A DNA stretch of 36,847 nt from Actinomycetes bacterium (GCA_021782915.1 JAJXUK010000020.1:1-36847); one strand, 5' to 3'; shown: positions 1 through 7,802, counted from the stretch's first letter. Numbers and translations are program-made. Notes: generated by a model not told the origin, from the letters alone.

Positions 1-60
1 CCGTCACCGCGAAGAGCGGCGCTACGGCGCCCCTGGTCCCCAGCGGGTCAACCGGTCAAT

Positions 61-83
61 GGACCCCGTTTCGCATGGGGTCC
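61..83 (-). terminator. hairpin downstream of ssrA
   Basis: A 7-base stem (61-67 with 77-83) encloses a 9-base loop, four bases past the CCA end of the tmRNA on the minus strand. No run of T follows it, so it would be a weak intrinsic terminator or a 3' processing boundary. The 60 bases left of it show no gene I can support. Confidence 0.45.
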
Positions 84-87
84 CACG

Positions 88-436
88 TGGTGGAGGTGCG
101 GGGAATCGAACCCCGGTCCATCAGGGTATTAGCGAGCCTTCTCCGAGCGCAGCTGAACGTAGGTTGTCGGGACCATCGCCGCCGTCAGCACCAGCGAGTG
201 TCCGTAGTTAACTGAATTGTCCCGATCGAGCCGTTAACGAACTCGTTCGGTAAGCCCTACTATTTGACGCCCGGAATCTGCACCGCAGGGCAAAGCGCAG
301 GCGGACGTTGCTACCTAAGCAGCAAACGACAACTGGTAGTTGGCGTTTATTGTTTTTTCCGGCTCTTTTACGTGGCTCCGGAGACCACGGCTCGCTTCTC
401 TCGCCTCAACAACTGATGTCGAAACCAGTCACCCCC
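88..436 (-). ncRNA. ssrA: transfer-messenger RNA (tmRNA)
   Basis: The RNA rescues ribosomes stalled on broken mRNAs: its tRNA-like ends accept alanine and its internal frame adds a degradation tag. The 5' end reads GGGGGTGACTGGTTTCGAC, the canonical tmRNA start. The 3' end carries a T arm (GGTTCGATTCC) and an encoded CCA at 88-90. The first seven bases pair with the seven before ACCA (one G-U pair), which closes the tRNA-like acceptor stem and fixes both ends at about 349 nt. The tag frame ends at a TAG at 315-317; the preceding codons read ANYQLSFAA, with the GCC alanine codon at 342-344 as one possible resume codon. The exact resume codon is uncertain and could lie a few codons upstream. 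The tag ends in SFAA rather than the common ALAA. smpB, its protein partner, lies directly upstream on the same strand. Confidence 0.95.
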
Positions 437-462
437 TCGACGATCGCTCTGATCGTCTCTCC

Positions 463-468
463 AGCGTA
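463..468 (-). promoter_or_regulatory. candidate -10 element of ssrA
   Basis: TACGCT on the minus strand lies 26 bases before the mature tmRNA 5' end. The short leader between them contains a 7-bp hairpin (439-445 with 451-457), which would be removed when RNase P makes the 5' end. No convincing -35 element is visible. Confidence 0.4.
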
Positions 469-489
469 CCGGTCGGGCGTGTGACTCGC

Positions 490-1008
490 TCAGGCGTAGC
501 GCTCGGCGCTTCGCGCCGCGCGAGCCATGTCCCGCTCGGCGTCCCGCTTGGCGATCGCCTGGCGTCGGTCGTGCAGGGTGCGGCCTCTGACCAGGGCAAT
601 CTCGATCTTCGCGCGCCCCTCGGTGAAGTACAGGCGAAGTGGCACCAGGGTCAGGTTCTGGGTTTCGATCTTTCGCGCCAGGTGGTCGATCTCGTCGTGG
701 TGTGCCAGCAGCTTGCGGGTGCGGTTGGGGTCGTGGCTGCCGAAGCCCACCGCGAACGTCCAGGGAGGAATGTGAGCGCCGATGAGAAACAGTTCGTGAC
801 CGTCCACGTGGGCGTAGGCGTCGGTGATCTGCGCGCGGCCCTCTCGTAGGGACTTGACCTCGCTGCCCGTGAGCTGGAGGCCACACTCGAGCGTCTCGAG
901 GATCTCGTAGTCGTGGCGGGCGCGCCGGTTCGTGGCCACTACGCGGTCGCGGCTCGACTCGGCCTTGGCGCTGTCGCGCCGGTTCTTCACCTGTTTCGCG
1001 CGGCCCAC
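490..1008 (-). CDS. smpB: SsrA-binding protein SmpB
   Basis: SmpB binds the tRNA-like domain of tmRNA and carries it into the A site of stalled ribosomes. The core motifs are clear: [20 protein letters not shown], then [11 protein letters not shown], a central [12 protein letters not shown] segment and a basic C-terminal tail ([17 protein letters not shown]). The frame is open to 1134, but that would add some 40 residues unlike the family. I choose GTG at 1006-1008, giving 172 residues, because a TACGCT -10 lies exactly six bases upstream, as at eight other genes here. GTG at 988-990 is the alternative and gives a length nearer the usual 155-165. The gene lies just upstream of ssrA and diverges from rph, a grouping that fits joint control of trans-translation. 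Confidence 0.93.
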   Translation of the reverse strand: MGRAKQVKNRRDSAKAESSRDRVVATNRRARHDYEILETLECGLQLTGSEVKSLREGRAQITDAYAHVDGHELFLIGAHIPPWTFAVGFGSHDPNRTRKLLAHHDEIDHLARKIETQNLTLVPLRLYFTEGRAKIEIALVRGRTLHDRRQAIAKRDAERDMARAARSAERYA

Positions 1009-1014
1009 GTGCCC

Positions 1015-1020
1015 AGCGTA
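1015..1020 (-). promoter_or_regulatory. -10 element of smpB, leaderless type
   Basis: TACGCT on the minus strand is followed by exactly six bases and then the GTG start at 1008. This spacing would put the first transcribed base on the start codon, and no Shine-Dalgarno sequence is present. Confidence 0.55.
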
Positions 1021-1097
1021 GTAAGGCCGCGCAGTTGGCCACCGAGGACATCGGGACCGAGCACGGCGCAGGGCGGTCCACGCGGCGTTCGCTCCGG

Positions 1098-1103
1098 TAC
1101 CGT
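1098..1103 (+). promoter_or_regulatory. candidate -10 element of rph
   Basis: TACCGT lies 24 bases before the rph start codon, leaving room for a leader that holds the strong ribosome-binding site AAGGAGAT at 1118-1125. It is divergent from the smpB promoter. Confidence 0.35.
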
Positions 1104-1127
1104 GGTGCGCGACGTCGAAGGAGATCC

Positions 1128-1874
1128 ATGACACACCAGCGCCAGGATGGACGAGCCCCGAACGAGGCGCGACCGCTGAGCTTCGAGCGAGACTTCACGG
1201 AGATGGCCGCCGGGTCCGTGCTCGTGCGGGTGGGGCGTACGCACGTTCTCTGCACGGCGTCGGTCGAGACGGACGTTCCGCGGTGGCTGCGCGGCAGTGG
1301 CCGGGGATGGGTGACGGCTGAGTACTCCTTGCTGCCCGGCTCGACCCCCGACCGTGCGGGTCGCGAGGCCGCCCGCGGACGCCAGTCCGGGCGCACACAG
1401 GAGATTCAGCGATTGATCGGCCGTTCTCTGCGTAGCGTGACGAGGCTCGAGCGACTGGCCGACGTTCAGATCACGGTCGACTGCGACGTCCTGCAGGCCG
1501 ACGGCGGTACACGCACGGCGGCTATCTGCGGTGGCTACGTAGCCCTCCACGATGCGATTACGCGCTTGGTGCTCGCGGGACGGATCACGGAGCACGCGCT
1601 CGAGGATCTCGTGGCCGCGACATCGGTGGGCATCGTCGGCGGCGTCCCGGTTCTTGACTTGCCCTATGAGGAGGATTCGCGCGCGGAGACGGACATGAAT
1701 GTCGTCATGACCGGTGACGGGCGCTTCGTCGAGGTGCAGGGCACGGCCGAGGGTGTGGCCTTCTCCCGGTCCGAGCTTGATGCGCTGCTGGACTTGGCGG
1801 CGGAGGGCATCGCGCTCATACACCGTGCCCAGCGGGACGTTCTCGCGAGCCCTCCGGTGCCGAGGGTCCTGTGA
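1128..1874 (+). CDS. rph: ribonuclease PH
   Basis: RNase PH is a phosphorolytic 3'-5' exoribonuclease that trims tRNA precursor 3' ends in the cytoplasm. The 248 residues match the usual length. Visible family motifs include [20 protein letters not shown] near the N-terminus, [16 protein letters not shown] with the [19 protein letters not shown] helix, a [18 protein letters not shown] block (phosphate and RNA site) and [17 protein letters not shown] near residue 185. The ATG at 1128 is chosen because AAGGAGAT sits at proper spacing; an upstream ATG at 1035 in the same frame would add 31 arginine-rich residues not typical of the family. The stop overlaps the rdgB start (TGATG), an rph-rdgB pairing common in actinobacteria. 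Confidence 0.96.
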   Translation: MTHQRQDGRAPNEARPLSFERDFTEMAAGSVLVRVGRTHVLCTASVETDVPRWLRGSGRGWVTAEYSLLPGSTPDRAGREAARGRQSGRTQEIQRLIGRSLRSVTRLERLADVQITVDCDVLQADGGTRTAAICGGYVALHDAITRLVLAGRITEHALEDLVAATSVGIVGGVPVLDLPYEEDSRAETDMNVVMTGDGRFVEVQGTAEGVAFSRSELDALLDLAAEGIALIHRAQRDVLASPPVPRVL

Positions 1875-2485
1875 TGAGACTCGTCCTGGCCACGGCGAAC
1901 CCCCACAAGGCAGAGGAAATACGGGCCGCGCTGGCCGATACGGGCATCGAGCTCGAAGCGCGTCCGGCCGAGGTCGGGGAGATCGCCGAGACGGAGGACA
2001 CCCTGGAGGGCAACGCCCTGATCAAGGCGCGCTCTCTCTGGCGGGCCACTGGGCTGGCCGCGCTGGCCGATGACACGGGTCTGTTCGTGGATGCGCTCGG
2101 CGGCGAGCCAGGAGTGCTCAGCGCTCGATACGCGGGTGCTGACGCGAGTGACGCGGACAACGTGGCCAAGCTCCTGTCGCGTCTGCACGGAGTGAGCGAT
2201 CGTCGGGCGCGATTCCGCACGGTCATCGCACTCGTGGGTCCGGCAGGTGAGGAGATGTGCGTCTCGGGCGAACTGGAGGGCGTAATCGTGGACGATCCAC
2301 GCGGCTCTCACGGCTTCGGGTACGATCCCGTCTTCGTGCCGGGAGAGTCCGGCGGACGCACGTTGGCCGAGTTGAGTCTCGAGGAGAAGACCGCCGTATC
2401 GCATCGGGGCCGAGCCCTGCGAGCCTTGCACGACGCGCTGAGCGGACGAGGCGCGCAGGGCTTTGAGGCGCCGCCCGTAGGCTGA
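1874..2485 (+). CDS. rdgB: RdgB/HAM1 family XTP/dITP pyrophosphatase
   Basis: This house-cleaning enzyme hydrolyses dITP, ITP and XTP to monophosphates and keeps deaminated purines out of nucleic acids. The 203-residue protein begins with the substrate loop TANPHKAEEIRAAL, followed by ETEDTLEGNALIKARSL, ADDTGLFVDALGGEPGVLSA (catalytic acidic residues), GSHGFGYDPVFVP and the C-terminal SHRGRALRAL, all family hallmarks. The start is ATG at 1874, sharing a base with the rph stop; a GTG three bases earlier is also possible. The last codons contain the candidate -10 of the next gene, which starts four bases after this stop. Confidence 0.96.
   Translation: MRLVLATANPHKAEEIRAALADTGIELEARPAEVGEIAETEDTLEGNALIKARSLWRATGLAALADDTGLFVDALGGEPGVLSARYAGADASDADNVAKLLSRLHGVSDRRARFRTVIALVGPAGEEMCVSGELEGVIVDDPRGSHGFGYDPVFVPGESGGRTLAELSLEEKTAVSHRGRALRALHDALSGRGAQGFEAPPVG
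2478..2483 (+). promoter_or_regulatory. candidate -10 of the LON-domain gene, leaderless type
   Basis: TAGGCT, inside the last codons of rdgB, is followed by exactly six bases and then GTG at 2490. It could give the LON-domain gene its own leaderless transcript in addition to read-through from rph-rdgB. Confidence 0.45.
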
Positions 2486-2489
2486 CGCC

Positions 2490-3122
2490 GTGACTGGCGA
2501 GCTGGCGATGTTCCCTTTGGGCATGGTGGTCTACCCCCATCAGGTCGTTGGGCTCTGCGTCTTCGAGGACCGCTACCGGCGGATGCTGGACGAGTTGACG
2601 GATGAGACCTTCGGCACATGTCTGATCGAACGCGGCCACGAGGTGGGCGGTGGCGATCAGCGAACCGGCGTCGGAACCCTGCTGAGGATCTTGGACTCGC
2701 GGGAGGTGCCCACGGGCCAGGTCCTGCTCATGGCCGAAGGCGTGGCTCGGTTTCGAGTTGACGAGTGGCTCGCCGACTCGCCCTATCCGCGAGCTCGTGT
2801 GAGCGCGTTGCCGGACGACGACGGCGTTGACGTCACGTTGCTGTCCTATGCCGAGTCGGCGGTGCGCTCACTGCGAGCCCTACAGAGTGAGATCCAGACC
2901 GACGTGTGTCTGAAGAGAGACTGCGAGATGGACGACGATGCGTCGGTGCGAGCGTGGCAGCTCTGCTCGCTAACGCCCATGTCGGTTCTCGATCAGTTCA
3001 AGCTGCTCGGTCTGAGGTCGATGAACGAGCGGCTTCGCGAGTTGTCCGAGATCTGCTGCGAGCGCTACGGCGACTATCAACGCCTATTGGCCCTGGATGG
3101 GCCAGTGACCCTCAACGACTAG
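2490..3122 (+). CDS. LON substrate-binding domain protein
   Basis: The 210 residues resemble the N-terminal substrate-binding domain of Lon protease but carry no AAA+ ATPase or Ser-Lys protease domain. Visible marks are the opening LAMFPLGMVVYPHQVVGLCVFEDRYRRML strand-turn pattern (residues 5-33), a GVGTLLRILDSREVPTGQ block and LLMAEGVARFRVDEW (about 75-92). Stand-alone LON-domain proteins are common in actinobacteria; their function is not established, and I would not call this a protease. The gene follows rdgB by four bases and converges on the FKBP gene, sharing CTAG at 3119-3122. No Shine-Dalgarno sequence precedes its GTG start. Confidence 0.88.
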   Translation: MTGELAMFPLGMVVYPHQVVGLCVFEDRYRRMLDELTDETFGTCLIERGHEVGGGDQRTGVGTLLRILDSREVPTGQVLLMAEGVARFRVDEWLADSPYPRARVSALPDDDGVDVTLLSYAESAVRSLRALQSEIQTDVCLKRDCEMDDDASVRAWQLCSLTPMSVLDQFKLLGLRSMNERLRELSEICCERYGDYQRLLALDGPVTLND

Positions 3123-3490
3123 TCGAGCGCGATCAGGTCGACGACGAAGATCAACGTCTCGCCGGGGGCGATGACGCCTCCCGCACCGCGATCGCCGTAT
3201 CCCAGATGAGGGGGTATGACCAGGCGGCGGCGCCCGCCCACGCGCATGCCCACGACACCCCGGTCCCAACCGGCGATGACATATCCGGCACCGAGCGGGA
3301 AGCGGAACGTCTCACCGCGATTCCAGGAGGCGTCGAACTCCTCGCCACTGGACGCGGCAACGCCGACGTAGTGCACCGAAACGGTCTGACCGGCTCCGGC
3401 AATCGGCCCTGAGCCCTCAACGAGGTCCTCGACGACGAGTTCGCTCGGCAGCTCGCCGACGTGGGGCTCTACGAGGGGCTTCTGGCTCAC
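3119..3490 (-). CDS. FKBP-type peptidyl-prolyl cis-trans isomerase
   Basis: This enzyme speeds prolyl isomerisation during folding. The 123-residue protein is a single FKBP domain: VEGSGPIAGAGQTVSVHYVG, GEEFDASWNRGETFRFPLG, VIAGWDRGVVGMRVGGRRR and PPHLGYGDRG..IAPGETLIFVVDL correspond in order to the conserved strands and active-site loops (Y, F, D, W and Y positions present). No signal peptide is seen, so it is probably cytoplasmic. I chose GTG at 3490 because AGGAGA precedes it by four bases; a longer frame to 3577 would run into the tRNA-Leu gene. It ends at a CTAG shared with the convergent LON-domain gene. Confidence 0.92.
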   Translation of the reverse strand: MSQKPLVEPHVGELPSELVVEDLVEGSGPIAGAGQTVSVHYVGVAASSGEEFDASWNRGETFRFPLGAGYVIAGWDRGVVGMRVGGRRRLVIPPHLGYGDRGAGGVIAPGETLIFVVDLIALD

Positions 3491-3518
3491 GGGTCTCCTT
3501 GCCTGAGGGGTTCTCTCC

Positions 3519-3524
3519 ACGATA
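3519..3524 (-). promoter_or_regulatory. candidate -10 element of the FKBP gene
   Basis: TATCGT on the minus strand lies 28 bases before the GTG start, giving a short leader with the ribosome-binding site AGGAGA. Co-transcription with the upstream tRNA-Leu is also possible because only about 57 bases separate them. Confidence 0.35.
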
Positions 3525-3546
3525 GGTGTGACACGGAGATTCACCG

Positions 3547-3627
3547 TGCGGGCGGCGGGACTCGAACCCACACTCACGAAGAACTGGTACCTAAAACCAG
3601 CGCGTCTGCCAATTCCGCCACGCCCGC
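3547..3627 (-). tRNA. tRNA-Leu (anticodon UAG)
   Basis: The minus strand reads GCGGGCGTGGCGGAATTGGC at the 5' end, with acceptor arms GCGGGCG and CGCCCGC pairing perfectly. The anticodon stem CTGGT/ACCAG encloses loop TTTAGGT, giving anticodon TAG (reads CUA and related Leu codons). A long variable arm, expected for class II tRNA-Leu, precedes the T arm with GGTTCGAGTCC. The CCA end is not encoded. Confidence 0.95.
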
Positions 3628-3636
3628 GGAATACCC

Positions 3637-3642
3637 ACTCTA
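3637..3642 (-). promoter_or_regulatory. -10 element of tRNA-Leu
   Basis: TAGAGT on the minus strand lies nine bases before the mature tRNA 5' end, the same spacing as the TACACT element before tRNA-Gly at 11442. Transcription would begin about three bases upstream of the mature tRNA. Confidence 0.5.
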
Positions 3643-3689
3643 GACATCTCGTGGCGGAGTTGGTCGGAGGCTGTGTGGAGGCGCGGCAC

Positions 3690-3695
3690 TAGATT
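3690..3695 (+). promoter_or_regulatory. -10 element of clpP, leaderless type
   Basis: TAGATT is followed by exactly six bases and the clpP ATG at 3702. There is no Shine-Dalgarno sequence between them, so the mRNA probably starts at the ATG. A -35 element is not evident. Confidence 0.6.
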
Positions 3696-3701
3696 GGCTC
3701 C

Positions 3702-4280
3702 ATGGCCATCAACGAATCTCTTGGCGGGAATGACCTCAATCAGCGTCTATTGAGGGAGCGCATCGTCTTCTTGGGCACCCAGGTCGACCAGACCTCAGCC
3801 AACCGAATCTGTGCCGAGCTGCTGCTGCTCGAAGCCGAGGACCCGGATCGGGACATCAGCTTGTACATCAACTCACCCGGCGGATCAGTCACGGACGGGC
3901 TCGCCATCTACGACACCATGCAGTACGTCAAGTGCGACATCCGCACGATCTGCGTGGGCATGGCGGCCTCGATGGGCCAGTTCCTCCTCTGCGCGGGCAC
4001 ACCCGGCAAGCGCTTCTCGCTGCCGCACAGTCGCATCCTGATGCACCAACCCTCGGCGGGTGGCATGCAGGGCCAGGCCTCAGACATCGCCATCCAGGCC
4101 GAACAGATCGTCTACATGAAGAAGATGCTCGCTGAGCGCATCGCCTTTCACACGGGCCAGCCCCTTGAGCGAATCGAGGCAGACTCGGATCGCGACCGCT
4201 GGTTCACCGCTCAGGAGGCGTTGGACTACGGCTTCATCGACGCCGTCATCGACCGTTCGGTCGCGCGCCAAGGGGCCTAG
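3702..4280 (+). CDS. clpP: ATP-dependent Clp protease proteolytic subunit ClpP
   Basis: ClpP forms the barrel-shaped serine protease chamber fed by ClpX or ClpC ATPases. The 192-residue protein carries the catalytic triad: Ser90 in GMAASMGQF, His115 in [10 protein letters not shown] and Asp161 in EADSDRD. The oxyanion loop [17 protein letters not shown] (residues 58-74) and the handle helix (about 125-150) are intact. There is little or no propeptide. Only this clpP is in the window; actinobacteria often have a tandem clpP1-clpP2 pair next to clpX, so the lone copy followed by an exporter is a little unusual. Its stop shares a base with the next gene's GTG. It is the expected destroyer of proteins tagged by the tmRNA at 88-436. 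Confidence 0.97.
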   Translation: MAINESLGGNDLNQRLLRERIVFLGTQVDQTSANRICAELLLLEAEDPDRDISLYINSPGGSVTDGLAIYDTMQYVKCDIRTICVGMAASMGQFLLCAGTPGKRFSLPHSRILMHQPSAGGMQGQASDIAIQAEQIVYMKKMLAERIAFHTGQPLERIEADSDRDRWFTAQEALDYGFIDAVIDRSVARQGA

Positions 4281-5212
4281 TGGCTGAGCTTCCGGCGCGA
4301 GCCGAACGCTCTCATCTTCTTGAGGCGCCCGTGCGTGTGGTCAGCGCGCGCGATCCGCTGGGTGTGCGCCTGCGCAACTTGCTGGGACGTCGCGAACTGC
4401 TGAGCAGTCTGATCGTCTCGGACATCCGCATCAAGTACAAGGGTTCGGCTCTTGGCCTGGTGTGGTCGATGCTCTCGCCCGCGCTGACTCTGGCCACTTA
4501 CTACATGGTCTTTTCCGTGTTCCTAAAGAACGGCATCCCCAACTTCGTCGTCTACCTCTTCTCCGGGTTGGTGGTGTGGAACATGTTCCAGTCCGCGGTC
4601 AACGCGGCCACGGGGGTCATCGTGGACCGGGCGGGGCTCGTCAAGAAGGTCTCCTTCCCTCGTGAGATCCTCGCGCTGTCCAACGTTGGCGCCTCGATGA
4701 TCTATTTCGGGATCCAACTGGGTGTCCTGGTGGCCTTCCTCGCCGTGATTCGCCACGCGCCGGCGTGGAACTTCCTCTGGATCCTGCCGATCTCGTTCCT
4801 CGCCCTGTACCTGCTCACGGCGTCGATTGCGATCGTGATGTCGGCCATCACCGTGTATCTGCGAGACGTGCGTCACCTGATGGAGGTAGTCCTACAACTC
4901 TGGTTCTGGGTGTCGCCGGTCGTGTACTCCTACGAGAACTCCATCGCCGCCGCGCTGCACCGGCACGGACTGGCGAATCTGTACTTCCTCAACCCCATGA
5001 CGCTGATCATCCTGACCTTTCAGCGGATCTTCTACGTGTCCACAACGGTTCGTTCGACCACGTCCGGGCTGCCCCTGCACATCCTGCCGACGTGGCCCAT
5101 GTCGACCTACTTCTACCTGAACGCCGGGCTCCTGGGCGGCACCGCCATTCTCTTCCTGATCGCTCTGAGCGTCTTCGGGCGACTCGAGGGAAACTTCGAG
5201 TCGGAGCTCTGA
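4280..5212 (+). CDS. ABC-2 type polysaccharide export permease (Wzm-like)
   Basis: This is the membrane half of an exporter for polysaccharide, teichoic-acid-like polymer or polyol phosphate. The 310-residue protein has a short cytosolic N-terminus with RELLSSLIVSDIRIKYKGSALGLVWSM (about residues 38-65), which is diagnostic of the Wzm/TagG family, then six hydrophobic segments at roughly 62-85, 95-115, 140-160, 165-190, 205-225 and 275-300. The partner ATPase follows with a TGATG overlap at 5210-5214. The GTG start overlaps the clpP stop by one base. No glycosyltransferase gene is nearby, so the exported substrate cannot be named. Confidence 0.9.
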   Translation: MAELPARAERSHLLEAPVRVVSARDPLGVRLRNLLGRRELLSSLIVSDIRIKYKGSALGLVWSMLSPALTLATYYMVFSVFLKNGIPNFVVYLFSGLVVWNMFQSAVNAATGVIVDRAGLVKKVSFPREILALSNVGASMIYFGIQLGVLVAFLAVIRHAPAWNFLWILPISFLALYLLTASIAIVMSAITVYLRDVRHLMEVVLQLWFWVSPVVYSYENSIAAALHRHGLANLYFLNPMTLIILTFQRIFYVSTTVRSTTSGLPLHILPTWPMSTYFYLNAGLLGGTAILFLIALSVFGRLEGNFESEL

Positions 5213-6360
5213 TGGTCAACGTCGTCGAGGTCGAGCACGTCTCCAAGCAGTTCAAGATCCACCACGAGCGTCACCAGTCTCTCAAGGAGCGCCTGCTGCA
5301 CCCACGCTCCGGTTCGATCGAGGTGTTTGAGGCTCTCAAGGACGTGAGTTTCGCGGTGTCCGCCGGTGAGACGGTGGGGATTCTCGGGCGCAACGGGTCG
5401 GGAAAGTCCACGCTGCTCAAGACGATCTGCGGCGTGCTCCAGCCCACGTCAGGTGAGATCCGCCTGCGCGGCTCGCTGGCTGCGCTGCTGGAGCTTGGCG
5501 CGGGATTTCAGCACGAGCTCTCCGGGCGAGACAACGTCTATCTCTACGGCTCTATGCTGGGCTTCTCGCGCAAGATGGTGGACGCCATCTTCGATGACGT
5601 GGTGGCGTTCTCCGAGCTCGAGCACTTCATCGACACACAGGTGAAGTTCTACTCGAGCGGTATGTACGTTCGTCTCGCCTTTGCGGTGGCCGTCAACGTG
5701 AATCCGGACGTGCTTGTCGTGGATGAGGTTCTCGCCGTGGGCGACGAGAGGTTCCAGGCCAAGTGCATCGACCGCATCCGTGTCTTTCAGGACGAGGGTC
5801 GGGCCATCCTGCTGGTGACCCACCAGGCGGATCAGGTCCGCGCGATCTGTGATCGGGCAATCGTGCTGCAGTCCGGGCGCATGGTCGCCGACGGTCCGGT
5901 GGCGGACTCGCTGAGAGTATTCCGCGACTACCTTCTCGGCGAGGCGGTGGCACCCGATGCGCCAGAGGCTCCGGTCGCGCTGCATATTGACGCGGTGACG
6001 ACGCCGAGTGGAGCGTTCGAGACCCGTCACGGCGCTAGCTTGCACCTCGACGTGGACGTGTCGGCCGAACGTGCCGGGGCCGGGTACCTGGTCCTCGAGA
6101 TCTTCACGCGAGGCGGTCTGCTCGTCAGTCGCACTGACTCACAGGCGTCGCCGGTCTCGCTGTCGCCGGGCAGCAATCGCATCGGCGTCGAGTTGAGCGA
6201 CATCCCGCTGCTGGACGGGGTGTACGAGATGAACGTCGGCATCGTGGATCGTCCTGGCGGCACGGTGTTGGCCTGGCGCGAGAAGGCCGTGACCATGCAG
6301 GTGGTCTACGAGGGTCGTGCCAGTGGGGTCATCGAACTGGCCCCCTTGATTCGTCAGTAG
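5212..6360 (+). CDS. ABC exporter ATPase (Wzt-like) with C-terminal domain
   Basis: This is the ATPase partner of the Wzm-like permease. Over 382 residues it shows Walker A GRNGSGKST (59-67), a Q-loop region GAGFQHELSGRDN, signature YSSGMYVRLAFAVA, Walker B DVLVVDEVLAVGDE and the H-loop VTHQADQ. The ELGAGF..ELSGRDNVY and KFYSSGM blocks are typical of polysaccharide/teichoic acid exporters. After residue 240 follows a beta-rich C-terminal domain like the Wzt carbohydrate-binding domain, which in some O-antigen exporters recognises the modified chain end. Here it would bind an unknown polymer. The 3' end overlaps the convergent HAD gene by 32 bases, the only convergent pair here that does not share CTAG. 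Confidence 0.92.
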   Translation: MVNVVEVEHVSKQFKIHHERHQSLKERLLHPRSGSIEVFEALKDVSFAVSAGETVGILGRNGSGKSTLLKTICGVLQPTSGEIRLRGSLAALLELGAGFQHELSGRDNVYLYGSMLGFSRKMVDAIFDDVVAFSELEHFIDTQVKFYSSGMYVRLAFAVAVNVNPDVLVVDEVLAVGDERFQAKCIDRIRVFQDEGRAILLVTHQADQVRAICDRAIVLQSGRMVADGPVADSLRVFRDYLLGEAVAPDAPEAPVALHIDAVTTPSGAFETRHGASLHLDVDVSAERAGAGYLVLEIFTRGGLLVSRTDSQASPVSLSPGSNRIGVELSDIPLLDGVYEMNVGIVDRPGGTVLAWREKAVTMQVVYEGRASGVIELAPLIRQ

Positions 6361-7024
6361 GGTCCGGCGAGTTCAACGAGGGAAAGGCGCGTAGCGCTCC
6401 CCAGCGTCCGAGGCGTCCGACGTTGTAGGGCCGCTGGGCGAAATCCAGCAGACGCCGGTCGCCTCGGGAGTTGCCGTAGGCCCACACCTCCACCGGGATC
6501 GAATCGTGGCGCTCCTCGATCCAGGCGCGCAGGCGTCGCATCTTCTCCTCGCCCCGGCAGTTGTGCCCGTCGTAGCCACCCTCGAGGCGACCTGACGGGG
6601 CGACGGCGAGTCGAGTGCCGAGGGCGCCCTGCACGCCGAGGTGCTCGGCCACGACGCGGACGTAGATCTCGGGAGAGGCCGAGACGATGACCACCTCGTG
6701 GCCCTGGCTCTGATGCCAGCGCAGACGTTGCACCGACAGCTCTCGTGAGTGTCGCGCGAGATGCTCGCGCACGAAGTCACGTGACGCGGACTGCACCGCC
6801 TCGAGGTCCCGGTCGTGCAGAAGCGCGCGAAAGAGGCGCTCCTTGGCTCGGTCAGCGGCGAGTCCGCTCAGCAGCCCGCCGACGGCCAGGGGCACCGCGA
6901 GGCGCCCCGCCGCACCGTAGGTCGTTCGGAGCCCGGCGATCGCGGTGAGCCACTTGAAGACGCTGCCGCCCTCGGTCAGGGTGCCGTCGAGGTCGAAGGC
7001 GGCTACGGTCGGCGGCGCAGTCAT
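6329..7024 (-). CDS. HAD-IB family phosphatase
   Basis: The protein is a haloacid-dehalogenase-superfamily phosphomonoesterase of the phosphoserine-phosphatase-like IB group. Over 231 residues motif I is FDLDGTLTEG (nucleophile Asp11, acid Asp13), motif II is VIVSASPEIYV, motif III has Lys in GEEKMRRL and motif IV is YGNSRGDRRLL, where Asn replaces the first acidic residue as in many HAD-IB proteins. A helical cap follows motif I. Relatives include SerB and acyl-phosphate or lysophosphatidate phosphatases, so the substrate is not predictable. The upstream -10 position, GAGACT six bases before ATG, is a poor match to the leaderless pattern found elsewhere. Confidence 0.87.
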   Translation of the reverse strand: MTAPPTVAAFDLDGTLTEGGSVFKWLTAIAGLRTTYGAAGRLAVPLAVGGLLSGLAADRAKERLFRALLHDRDLEAVQSASRDFVREHLARHSRELSVQRLRWHQSQGHEVVIVSASPEIYVRVVAEHLGVQGALGTRLAVAPSGRLEGGYDGHNCRGEEKMRRLRAWIEERHDSIPVEVWAYGNSRGDRRLLDFAQRPYNVGRLGRWGALRAFPSLNSPDPTDESRGPVR

Positions 7025-7111
7025 CGCCCCAGTCTCACAGGTTCGTTCGTTCGCGACGGTGAAATCTCCACTTTTGCGAGTGGCCCACGAGGCTTAACGC
7101 CGGTCGCTCAG

Positions 7112-7117
7112 TAACAT
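7112..7117 (+). promoter_or_regulatory. candidate -10 element of the peroxiredoxin unit
   Basis: TAACAT lies 49 bases before the peroxiredoxin ATG; the leader holds GGAGGAG at 7156-7162 as the ribosome-binding site. No clear -35 element is seen. Confidence 0.35.
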
Positions 7118-7166
7118 GAGGTGACGCTCGGTCGAGGGACCGGGACGAGGCGCCAGAGGAGGAGCG

Positions 7167-7802
7167 ATGACGATTCATTTGGGCGACGTGGCACCGGACT
7201 TCACCGCACAGACGACCGAGGGCGTCCTGAGCTTCCATGAGTGGCTGGGTGAGAGCTGGGGAATCCTCTTCTCGCACCCCAAGGACTTCACCCCCGTGTG
7301 CACAACGGAACTGGGGGCCTTTGCCGCACGTAAAGCCGAGTTCGACCAGCGCAACACCAAGATCATCGGACTGTCGGTGGACGACGTCGAGAGCCACAAT
7401 CGCTGGAAGGGCGACATCGCCGAGACGCAGGGAGCGGCGTTGAACTTTCCCCTGATCGGCGACGAGGACCATCGGGTGGCCGACCTCTACGACATGATTC
7501 ACCCCCAGCCGAACGACACCCTCACGGTGCGCAGCCTCTTCGTCGTCGGTCCGGACAAGAAGATCAAGCTCACCCTGACGTACCCGGCGTCCACCGGACG
7601 CAACATCGATGAAGTCATCCGCGTGCTGGACTCGCTGCAGCTAAGCGCGAGCTACGCCGTGGCCACACCCGTGAACTGGCGCGACGGCGAAGACGTGATC
7701 ATCTCGAACTCCGTTAGCGACGAGGAGGCCCGCACGCGCTTTCCCAAAGGCTTTCGCAAGCTCAAGGACTACCTGCGCCTGACCCCGCAGCCGAACAAGT
7801 GA
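7167..7802 (+). CDS. 1-Cys peroxiredoxin (Prx6 type)
   Basis: This enzyme reduces hydrogen peroxide and organic or lipid hydroperoxides in the cytoplasm. Its 211 residues follow the Prx6 pattern closely: [15 protein letters not shown], then [20 protein letters not shown] with the peroxidatic Cys45, the [15 protein letters not shown] segment and a long C-terminal extension with [20 protein letters not shown] and a [13 protein letters not shown] block. No second conserved resolving cysteine is present, consistent with the 1-Cys class, so an external reductant must regenerate it. It is coupled to the following aldo/keto reductase by a GTGA overlap, suggesting shared redox defence. Confidence 0.95.
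   Translation: MTIHLGDVAPDFTAQTTEGVLSFHEWLGESWGILFSHPKDFTPVCTTELGAFAARKAEFDQRNTKIIGLSVDDVESHNRWKGDIAETQGAALNFPLIGDEDHRVADLYDMIHPQPNDTLTVRSLFVVGPDKKIKLTLTYPASTGRNIDEVIRVLDSLQLSASYAVATPVNWRDGEDVIISNSVSDEEARTRFPKGFRKLKDYLRLTPQPNK

Noticed and set aside
368-1396. Long minus-strand frame across ssrA, smpB and rph
   Set aside because: It runs through a certain tmRNA and in the wrong frame through smpB and rph.
7025-7036. Leaderless -10 before the HAD phosphatase gene
   Set aside because: The hexamer at the right place is GAGACT, lacking the first T, so I did not count it with the nine clear cases.
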